64,000 bases of DNA, from contig NZ_JWLD01000016.1 of the NCBI RefSeq assembly GCF_000813725.1, forward strand, positions 1-64,000, written 5' to 3'. The position numbers were made by a program, and so were the translations under genes. Positions 57,997 to 64,000 of the stretch are shown here, one piece after another. The DNA is from Leisingera sp. ANG-Vp (lineage in GTDB: Bacteria; Pseudomonadota; Alphaproteobacteria; Rhodobacterales; Rhodobacteraceae). The notes beneath the pieces are model-generated. The model worked only from the letters and a program-made list of their open reading frames with translations, made no database searches and had not been told where the DNA came from. Numbering within the stretch: position 1 is the first letter of the stretch; each line of letters begins with the position of its first letter.

Positions 57997-58998
57997 TCAG
58001 AGGCCTGCGTTGATTGCCTGTGCGGCGTCGATCTTCTCCTGGCCGACGTCGCCAGCAAATTTCTCCCACACGGGCTTCATCGCTTCGACCCAGGCCGCGC
58101 GCTGCTCGGCGCTCAGCTCGCGCACCACGCCGCCGGCATCGATGATCGCCTGGCGTGCCTCGCCGTTCACCTTGGTGGACTCAGCGTTCCGGGTGGCTGT
58201 CACTTCGGTCAGGATGGTCAGGAACTGGTCGCGCACCGCAGGGTCCAGGCTGTCCAGCCAGTCGACCGAGGTCACCACCAGATAATCCAGCGCGCCGTGG
58301 TTGGTCTCGGTGACGCCGTCCTGCACCTCAAAGAACTTCTTGCCGTAGATGTTGGACCAGGTGTTCTCCTGCCCGTCGACAACCCCCTGCTGCAGCGCGC
58401 CGTAAACTTCCGAGAACGCCATTTTCTGAGGCGAGCCGCCAATTGCTTCCATCTGCGCCACCAGCACGTCCGAGGACTGCACGCGGAACTTCAGGCCGTT
58501 GGCGTCGGTGGGCTCCACCAGCGGCTTGTTGGCCGACATCTGCTTCATGCCGTTGTGCCAGTAGGCCAGCCCCTGCAGGCCGCGGCGCTGCATCGAATCC
58601 AGCATTTCCTGGCCGGTCTCGGAGGCCTGGAACGCATCCACCGCCTCGATGTTCTTGAACATGAACGGCAGATCGAACAGGCGGAACTGCTTGGTGAACT
58701 TCTCAAACTTCGACAGCGACGGCGCGGCCAGCTGCACATCGCCCTGCAGCATCGCTTCCAGAACCTTGTTGTCGTTGTAGAGCGTGGAGTTCGGGTAGAC
58801 CTCCATGCACATGGTGCCGTTCATCTCTTCGTTCACGCGCTGTTCCAGCAGCGAGGCCGCAATGCCTTTCGGGTGCTTGTCGGTGTTGGTGACGTGGCTG
58901 AACTTCACCACGATCTCGCCATCATCACAGGCCGCGGATGCGGCGCCTGCAGTCACGGCCAGTGCCAATGCGGTTGCGGCAGTGGTCAGGAATTTCAT
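57997..58998 (-). CDS. dctP: TRAP dicarboxylate-binding protein (DctP)
   Basis: A 333-residue periplasmic binding protein with a Sec signal (1-22, cleaved near ASA/ACDDG). The family pattern IVVKFSHVTNTDKHPKGIAASLLEQRVNEEMNG starts the mature part, and the ligand-binding Arg lies in NGLKFRVQSSDVLVAQ, with VYGALQQGVVDGQENTWSNIY after it. Neighbouring dctB and dctD make succinate, fumarate or malate the likely ligand. The ATG at 58998 follows GGGAGGAGAGATC. Two DctD-type boxes lie about 185-235 bp upstream. Confidence 0.95.
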   Translation of the reverse strand: MKFLTTAATALALAVTAGAASAACDDGEIVVKFSHVTNTDKHPKGIAASLLEQRVNEEMNGTMCMEVYPNSTLYNDNKVLEAMLQGDVQLAAPSLSKFEKFTKQFRLFDLPFMFKNIEAVDAFQASETGQEMLDSMQRRGLQGLAYWHNGMKQMSANKPLVEPTDANGLKFRVQSSDVLVAQMEAIGGSPQKMAFSEVYGALQQGVVDGQENTWSNIYGKKFFEVQDGVTETNHGALDYLVVTSVDWLDSLDPAVRDQFLTILTEVTATRNAESTKVNGEARQAIIDAGGVVRELSAEQRAAWVEAMKPVWEKFAGDVGQEKIDAAQAINAGL

Positions 58999-59182
58999 GA
59001 TCTCTCCTCCCAAGGAATTCGCTGCGCTCCTCTGCGCAGAGTTGAAGACTGACAGCAGCATCGGGAATCGAGAGGAACCGCTCAAGAAATGATTCGAGAA
59101 TCAGACAGGATCAATAATTACCAATAATTCACAGTCACTTACGGAAATCACCTCACCTGCAGCACCAAGCTTGGCCGAAAGC

Positions 59183-59200
59183 TGTGCGAAATCCCGCACA
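59183..59200. promoter_or_regulatory. DctD-type box 1
   Basis: TGTGCGAAATCCCGCACA, an 18-bp dyad with perfect 6-bp arms. Tandem palindromes of this kind are the DctD-binding sites upstream of rhizobial dctA, as I recall them. This one is the copy nearer to dctP. Confidence 0.65.
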
Positions 59201-59215
59201 GGCCGGATTTCAATC

Positions 59216-59233
59216 TGTGCGGATTTCCGCACA
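59216..59233. promoter_or_regulatory. DctD-type box 2
   Basis: TGTGCGGATTTCCGCACA, an 18-bp perfect dyad centred 33 bp (about three turns of the helix) from box 1, so both would lie on the same face of the DNA. Confidence 0.65.
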
Positions 59234-59361
59234 AATGTTAGCGCCATACATTTTCAGAAGGGAATCGGGTGCTTCCTCTTTGCCCCTGAGCGGGCAGCAG
59301 GCGGCGCCGCCTCCTTTACACTCCCGGCCGGACAGGCCGGACCAGACCACGCCTGCACCTT

Positions 59362-60591
59362 TCAGCGGCGGTAGTCCTCGGGCCGGATGCCATAGCGCGC
59401 CAGCTTGTCATAAAACGTCTTGCGCGGCAGCTTCAGGGCTTCGGCGGCCGCAGCCGCACGCCCGTTCTGCCGCCCCAGCGCTGCGATCAGCAGCGACCGT
59501 TCCACCTGCGCCATCTGCTCGGCCAGCCCCAGCCCTGCTGACTGCGCAGCTTCCTCCGGCATTCCCAGAACAAACCGCATTGCCGCCGACATCAGGGACC
59601 GCGCATTGCCCGGCCAGTCCTGCGCCATCAGCGCCGCCAGGTGCTCCTGGCTGATCTCCGGCGGCTCGACCCCTGCCTGCTCAGCAGCCTGCGCCACGTA
59701 ATGGCGGAACAGCACCGGAATATCGCCGGGCCGCTCGGCCAGGGACGGGATCCGCACCCGCATCACGTCCAGCCGGTAGAACAGGTCCGGATTGAATCCG
59801 CCCGCCTGCACCCGTGCCGCCAGATCGCCGCTGTTGCCTGCGATGACCCTTGTGCCATTGCCCTGCTCCAGATGCTCCACCAGGGCATATTGCGCAGGCT
59901 CCGGCAGCGCCTGGATCTCGTCCAGAAACAGCGAGCCCCCTGCAGCCTCCTGGCTGAGCGCAGCAACCGCCTCCGCTGCCAGCCCCGCGGCAGGCCGTTT
60001 CACAAACGGCCCCTGGCCCGCCGGCGACATCAGATGGATCACCTCAGCCACCTTGGAAATACCGCTGCCCGGCGCTCCGGTCACCAGAACTTCAGCGCCC
60101 GTAGGCGCCACCGCCCGCACCCTCTGCCGCATCTCTTCGGCCTGCGGCGAGGTGCCGAACAGCAGCCGCGAGGCCGGATCGCCGGTCTCCAGCTGGCGTT
60201 TCAGCCGCCGGTTCTCCAGAACCAGCGCCCGGGTTTTCAAGGCGCGTTCCAGAACCTGCAGGAAATCGGCAGGCGCACAGGGTTTCTCCAGGAAATCAAA
60301 GGCCCCCTGCGACATTGCCTTCACCGCCATCGGAATGTCGCCCTCGCCGGTCAGCAGTACCACCGGCAGTTCCTCATCGGCGCCGCGGGCGTAGTCCAAA
60401 AGGTGAAACCCGTCCCGCCCCGGCATCCGGATGTCCGAGACGATGATGCCGTCAAAGCCAGGCGTGATATGATCCTTGGCCGCCACAAAGGAGCCGCAGA
60501 CCACCACTTCCAGATCATTCAGCTCCAGCGTCTGTGCCAGCGCCTCGCGCAGATCGGCATCATCATCGACCAGCAGCACCTTGCGTGTCAT
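59362..60591 (-). CDS. dctD: DctD-like response regulator with degenerate AAA+ domain
   Basis: A 409-residue NtrC-family regulator: receiver domain (1-120) with Asp10-Asp11, phospho-acceptor Asp53 (VSDIRMPGRDG) and Lys103, a central AAA+ region (about 145-345), and a Fis-type helix-turn-helix (about 365-409, RNGRAAAAAEALKLPRKTFYDKLARYGI). The AAA+ region is worn. The Walker A motif reads GAPGSGIS, without the Lys. The GAFTGA loop that touches sigma-54 is missing, together with about 20 residues around it. Walker B (GGSLFLDEI) is kept. It therefore probably cannot hydrolyse ATP or open sigma-54 promoters, but could still bind DNA when phosphorylated. It overlaps dctB by 4 bp. Confidence 0.9.
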   Translation of the reverse strand: MTRKVLLVDDDADLREALAQTLELNDLEVVVCGSFVAAKDHITPGFDGIIVSDIRMPGRDGFHLLDYARGADEELPVVLLTGEGDIPMAVKAMSQGAFDFLEKPCAPADFLQVLERALKTRALVLENRRLKRQLETGDPASRLLFGTSPQAEEMRQRVRAVAPTGAEVLVTGAPGSGISKVAEVIHLMSPAGQGPFVKRPAAGLAAEAVAALSQEAAGGSLFLDEIQALPEPAQYALVEHLEQGNGTRVIAGNSGDLAARVQAGGFNPDLFYRLDVMRVRIPSLAERPGDIPVLFRHYVAQAAEQAGVEPPEISQEHLAALMAQDWPGNARSLMSAAMRFVLGMPEEAAQSAGLGLAEQMAQVERSLLIAALGRQNGRAAAAAEALKLPRKTFYDKLARYGIRPEDYRR

Positions 60592-62324
60592 GCGGCATTT
60601 TCCCTTTCGCCTGCTGCGCTCCACGGCTCCAGCTCCACCGTGAACTCCGCCCCGTCCGCGGTGTTGGCCCCGCGGATATTGCCGCCAAAGCTCTGCACCA
60701 ATCCGTAGGAAATGGACAGCCCCAGCCCCATGCCTTCCGAGCTGCCCACCGCTTTGGTCGAGTAAAACGGGTCAAACACTTTCTCAGGCTCTTTCAGCCC
60801 GGGACCGATGTCAGCCACCGTCACCGTCAGCGGCGCACCGGTGCGCACCGCGATCCGGATCAGCCGGTCCTCCTGGTCCAGCATCGCATCCGCGGCATTG
60901 TTGATCAGATTGACAAACACCTGCGTCAGCCGCACCTCGCCGCCGCGCACAAAGACCTCTCCCCGCGGCTGCGGCGCCCAGTCCAGGCGCACGGAACACT
61001 CGCGCAGCCGCGCCTGCGTCAGCTCCACCGCATCCTCCAGCACCTTGATCAGATCGACCCGCCCCACCGGCTCGCTTTCGTTGCGGGCAAAGGCGCGCAG
61101 GTTCTTGATGATCCGCGCCATCCGCGCCGCCATATCGGCAATCCGGCCGAGGTTTTCCCCCGTCCGCTCTGCCTTGCCGCGCTCCAGAAATGCAGACCCG
61201 TTCTCGGCATATTGCTGGATCGCCATCAGCGGCTGGTTCAGCTCATGGCTGATCCCCGCCGACATCTGCCCCAGCGCCGACAGCTTGCCCGCCTGCACCA
61301 GTTCCTCCTGCGCCCGCTTCAAGGCCGCCTCGGCCTCCTCGCGCTCCCGCACCTCGCGGCGCAGCTGCACATTGGCCTGCGACAGCGCCTCGGTGCGCGC
61401 CGCAACCCGGCTTTCCAGCACGGCGTTCGCTTCCGCCAGAGTGCGCCGGCGCTCCATCACAAAGAACAGCATGGCGCCAAAAGCCAGGCAGGTCCCCGCC
61501 AGCGCCGCGGCCTGCAGGGCCGCAATCCGCCGGGCCGGCGCCACATCCACCAGGATCTCTCCGGTCATGCCTATGACCGGCAGCTGCACCGCCAGATGCA
61601 AAGCCCGCTGCGGCAGATAGGGGCTGCCCTGCAGCGACCAGATCTCGTGCCCGCCATGGAGGTCACGGCGCATCACTTCCGGGCTGCCCTCGCCCTGGCG
61701 CCAGAACAGAAGTTCCGAACGGTTGGCAATGAAGACCTCGCCCGACGCCCCGGTGAAAAACACTGCCGGCAAGGAGCCGCGCCAGGTCTGTTCCACATCC
61801 GCCACATCAGCGACAACCACTAGCGCCCCGCGCACGCCGCCATTTGCGGCAAAGGCTGGAGCGGCGTAGAAGTAAGCGCGTTTGCCTTCGGGCTGCAAAA
61901 CCCCGTGGCCAGTGCCCAGGGCCCCCTGTTTGGCGCGGCGGAAGTAGCTTTCCTGCGCCACTGAGGCCCCCGGCACCCCTTCCGCCGCTGCCAGCACCGC
62001 ACCATCGGCACCGGCAAAGAACACATCCAGCGCCGCGGTCTTGTCAGCCACCGCGCGCAGCAGCGCGGCTGCCCTTTCCCGCGCCGCGGCTGTGGAGAGG
62101 TCCTCCAGAACCGGATGCCCGGCGGTCAGCACCGCCAGTTCCTGGTAGATCTGCAGCTGGCTGCTGACCCGGTCCGAGGCGAGCGCCAGATCCGCGGCAC
62201 TGCGCTCGGCCAGGCTGTCCAGCGCCTGCCGGTAGCCATAGGACCAGACCGCCAGCGCCAGCGCCGCCACCGCCAGCAGAAATCCGGCGGGCAGGCTGAG
62301 ACGGAGAATTCTCTGTGTTTTCAT
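60588..62324 (-). CDS. dctB: C4-dicarboxylate sensor histidine kinase (DctB)
   Basis: A 578-residue inner-membrane sensor. Two helices (about 10-30 and 272-292) flank a double-cache periplasmic domain, where dicarboxylates bind in DctB relatives (QESYFRRAKQGALGTGHGV). A coiled linker leads to the dimerisation domain with His360 (GISHELNQPL) and an ATPase domain with N-box VNLINNAADAM and DIGPGLKEPEKVFDPFYSTK. It is the first gene of dctBD and sits next to the TRAP dctPQM operon, so it presumably senses the same ligand. It is divergent from the P450 gene, 59 bp away. Confidence 0.95.
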   Translation of the reverse strand: MKTQRILRLSLPAGFLLAVAALALAVWSYGYRQALDSLAERSAADLALASDRVSSQLQIYQELAVLTAGHPVLEDLSTAAARERAAALLRAVADKTAALDVFFAGADGAVLAAAEGVPGASVAQESYFRRAKQGALGTGHGVLQPEGKRAYFYAAPAFAANGGVRGALVVVADVADVEQTWRGSLPAVFFTGASGEVFIANRSELLFWRQGEGSPEVMRRDLHGGHEIWSLQGSPYLPQRALHLAVQLPVIGMTGEILVDVAPARRIAALQAAALAGTCLAFGAMLFFVMERRRTLAEANAVLESRVAARTEALSQANVQLRREVREREEAEAALKRAQEELVQAGKLSALGQMSAGISHELNQPLMAIQQYAENGSAFLERGKAERTGENLGRIADMAARMARIIKNLRAFARNESEPVGRVDLIKVLEDAVELTQARLRECSVRLDWAPQPRGEVFVRGGEVRLTQVFVNLINNAADAMLDQEDRLIRIAVRTGAPLTVTVADIGPGLKEPEKVFDPFYSTKAVGSSEGMGLGLSISYGLVQSFGGNIRGANTADGAEFTVELEPWSAAGERENAA

Positions 62325-62383
62325 GGCGCCACGTTAACAGCGCCCCCCTTGCATTGGCCAGCCGCAACGGCAAGATCAGCACC

Positions 62384-63568
62384 ATGAAGACATTGACCCA
62401 GTCCCCGACCGACCCCGGATTCGTGCAGAATCCCTACCCGTTCTATGCAAAGGCGCAGGAACAGGGCCAGCTGCACTACTGGCAGGACTACAGCATGGTG
62501 GCCGCCTTCGGAAACACAGCGGTGCATATGCTGCTGCGCGACCGCCGGTTCGGACGGGAGATGCCGGAGGAAATGCGCAAACCCGGCCCCGCTCATCTCG
62601 CCCCATTCCTTGAAGCCGAAGCGCATTCGATGCTGGATGCCGAGCCGCCCCGCCACACCCGGCTGCGCAAACTGGTGCTGCACGCCTTTACATCCCGCGG
62701 GATTGCAGCACTGGAGCCGGGTATTACCGCGCTGTGCCATGGGCTGATCGATGCCTTCCCGGACCAGCCCTTCGACCTTTTGGACGCCTATTGCTCCCAG
62801 GTGCCGGTGATCACCATCTGCCGCCTGCTCGGCGTGCCCGAGGAAATGGCGCCGCAGCTGCTGGACTGGTCGCACAGGATGGTTGCAATGTACCAGGCCG
62901 CCCGGACCGAAGAGATGGAGCACGCCGCGGCCCAGGCAGCGCAGGCGTTTTCGGATTTCCTGCGCGGCTATATCGAGGAACGCCGCAGCGATCCCCGCGA
63001 TGACCTGATCACCCGGCTGATCGCGGCCGAGGAGGAAGGCGACAAACTGTCCGCGGATGAGCTCACCGGCACCTGCATCCTGCTGTTGAACGCGGGCCAC
63101 GAAGCGTCGGTGCATGCCCTGGGCAATGGGGTGAAAACCCTGCTGCAGCACGGCTGGGATCCGGCCTGGCTGGCGCCGGAAGCTATTGAAGGGCTGGTGG
63201 AGGAGATCCTCCGGTTTGATCCGCCGCTGCACCTCTTCACCCGCTATGCCTACGAGGAGGCCGAGGTCTTTGGCCATACCTTCAAGCGCGGCGACCAGGT
63301 CGCTCTGCTCCTGGGGGCAGCCAACCGCGACCCGAAGGCACTGGATCAGCCGGACCGCTTCAATCCGGCTCGCCCGCCGAAGGTGAACAAAAGCTTCGGC
63401 GGCGGCTTGCATTTTTGCGCCGGCGCGCCGCTGGCGCGGCTGGAGATGCAGATCGCCTTGCAGGTCCTGTTCGCCCGCTGCCCGGATCTGAAACTGGCGG
63501 CAGAACCGGAGTACGCCAACTGCTACCACTTTCACGGGCTCTCTGAACTGCTTGTGACACGAAAATAA
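62384..63568 (+). CDS. Cytochrome P450
   Basis: A 394-residue soluble bacterial P450 mono-oxygenase. The heme-thiolate Cys345 lies in SFGGGLHFCAGAPLARLE, the K-helix ExxR is Glu274-x-x-Arg277, and the meander NPARPP is present. In the I helix the oxygen-activating segment reads AGHEAS (237-242), where most P450s have AG-x-D/E-T-T, so the usual Thr is replaced by Ala with a Ser next to it. No ferredoxin or reductase gene is near, so it must use partners from elsewhere. The ATG at 62384 is in a longer frame from 62315. The substrate is unknown. Confidence 0.92.
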   Translation: MKTLTQSPTDPGFVQNPYPFYAKAQEQGQLHYWQDYSMVAAFGNTAVHMLLRDRRFGREMPEEMRKPGPAHLAPFLEAEAHSMLDAEPPRHTRLRKLVLHAFTSRGIAALEPGITALCHGLIDAFPDQPFDLLDAYCSQVPVITICRLLGVPEEMAPQLLDWSHRMVAMYQAARTEEMEHAAAQAAQAFSDFLRGYIEERRSDPRDDLITRLIAAEEEGDKLSADELTGTCILLLNAGHEASVHALGNGVKTLLQHGWDPAWLAPEAIEGLVEEILRFDPPLHLFTRYAYEEAEVFGHTFKRGDQVALLLGAANRDPKALDQPDRFNPARPPKVNKSFGGGLHFCAGAPLARLEMQIALQVLFARCPDLKLAAEPEYANCYHFHGLSELLVTRK

Positions 63569-63656
63569 AACCGGCAAGCTCCCGCCCGCGCTGCAGGGAT
63601 CGGAGATCCCTTTGCCCGGTTGGGCCCGGCGCCGCTGACGCGGCGCGGCTCCCCCT

Positions 63657-63722
63657 GTTTCTTCTTTGCCCAAATACTCCGGGGGTGCGGCGCCTAAGCG
63701 CCGAGGGGGCAGCGCCCCCTGC
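63657..63722 (+). repeat. Dispersed intergenic repeat, diverged copy 4
   Basis: TTTCTTCTTTGCCCAAATACTC and then a GGGGGTG core, a GGCGCCTAAGCGCC hairpin and GGGGGCAGCGCCCCC. It shares layout and the end block with the copies at 2579, 30597 and 55618. Just before it, 63616-63648 resembles part of the hairpin cluster at 37261-37295. Confidence 0.5.
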
Positions 63723-63738
63723 CTCCCCTTTCCGTGTA

Positions 63739-64000
63739 TCACCCCGGCAAAACCGGTGCCGCAACCATGGCAGAACTGTTCAGCAGCCAATCCCGGAAGG
63801 CTGCCACCTTGGGATCATGCCATTTCTGCCGTTCTCCGATCAGGGCATAGGCCCCGGTTGGGGTGCCGCAGGTCATCTCCGGGAACGGCAGCACCAGATC
63901 TCCCCGCGCCAGTTCATCGCGGCACAGAACCAGATCCGCCATCACCACGCCAGCCCCGATCACCGCCGCGCGGGTGGCCATGTCCAGGTTGGGGAAGACC
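63739..64000 (-). CDS. LysR-type regulator, C-terminal end (truncated by window)
   Basis: The frame enters from beyond the right edge and ends at 63739, so only the last 87 residues are seen (from VFPNLDMATRAAVIGAGVVM). They match the end of a GcvA/AmpR-like LysR effector-binding domain: LCRDELARGDLVLPFPE, then YALIGERQKWHDPKVAAFRDWLL. The start codon and the DNA-binding domain lie outside the window. Target and effector are unknown. Confidence 0.8.
   Translation of the reverse strand, partial: VFPNLDMATRAAVIGAGVVMADLVLCRDELARGDLVLPFPEMTCGTPTGAYALIGERQKWHDPKVAAFRDWLLNSSAMVAAPVLPG

Larger units (their letters stand above)
58999..59361. other. 363-bp control region between dctD and dctP
   Basis: No gene is seen. 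It holds the two DctD-type boxes at 59183-59233 and must contain the dctP promoter. I searched for the sigma-54 pattern GG-N10-GC in a TGGC/TTGC context and did not find a convincing one. An AT-rich patch near 59110-59130 is the best place for a sigma-70 promoter. Confidence 0.5.

Noticed and set aside
58999-59182. Possible sigma-54 promoter for dctP
   Set aside because: I looked for GG-N10-GC in a TGGC...TTGC context on the minus strand and found only spacings of 11 or 14.

Overview
The window looks like chromosomal DNA of an alphaproteobacterium of the Rhodobacterales, most likely the marine Roseobacter group. The reasons are the high GC content, two TRAP transporter operons, a Shemin-pathway hemA with an FNR-type box in its leader, a Bpt-type protein leucyltransferase, an RTX/Hint protein, a RodZ-like protein and intergenic repeats of a kind seen in that group. 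This is inferred from gene content; no rRNA gene is present. There is no prophage, transposase, integrase or CRISPR array.

Layout. 0-2.6 kb: small membrane proteins (DUF2852, RDD), bpt and a VOC protein. 2.7-10.7 kb: a TakP-like TRAP operon with unusually large permeases, divergent from a cache-domain histidine kinase, a LuxR-type response regulator and a GAF-LuxR regulator. 10.7-14 kb: a lytic transglycosylase, a Tat-exported metallo-beta-lactamase-fold protein and a 2OG-Fe(II) oxygenase. 14.2-16.8 kb: ilvB-ilvN behind a complete attenuator with a branched-chain leader peptide, and two back-to-back palindromes between the genes. 16.8-25 kb: an XRE regulator, DUF2189, prfB, an RTX-Hint protein and penicillin-binding protein 1A. 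25-31.8 kb: a phosphoesterase, an amidase, an aminotransferase, an M48 protease, a DsbA-like protein and ispG. 31.9-38.3 kb: a RodZ-like protein, hemA, an M20 peptidase and small uncharacterised genes. 38.3-44.6 kb: three tandem tRNA-Asp genes, an amino-acid dehydrogenase with a divergent Lrp regulator, an HU-like protein, and a 650-residue protein of 49-residue repeats lying between two tRNA-Val genes. 44.7-55.6 kb: lon, an exported DUF695/RraB-like protein, tgt, a band-7/NfeD pair, a gene remnant, an outer-membrane protein, sufT, a phosphodiesterase, an IscA-type protein and tpiA. 55.7-62.3 kb: dctB-dctD-dctP-dctQ-dctM, with two palindromic DctD-type boxes in front of dctP. 62.4-64 kb: a cytochrome P450 and the end of a LysR-type regulator that runs off the window.

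How the genes work together. Each TRAP operon sits beside its likely sensor and regulator, so uptake of organic acids is probably induced by substrate. PBP1A, the amidase, the transglycosylase and the RodZ-like protein all act on the cell wall. SufT and the IscA-type protein serve Fe-S assembly, which IspG needs. The points most worth a second look are the 49-residue repeat protein with a hairpin over its start, the DctD homologue without GAFTGA or a Walker A lysine but with intact DctD-type boxes, the ilv attenuator, and the exported RraB-like protein.
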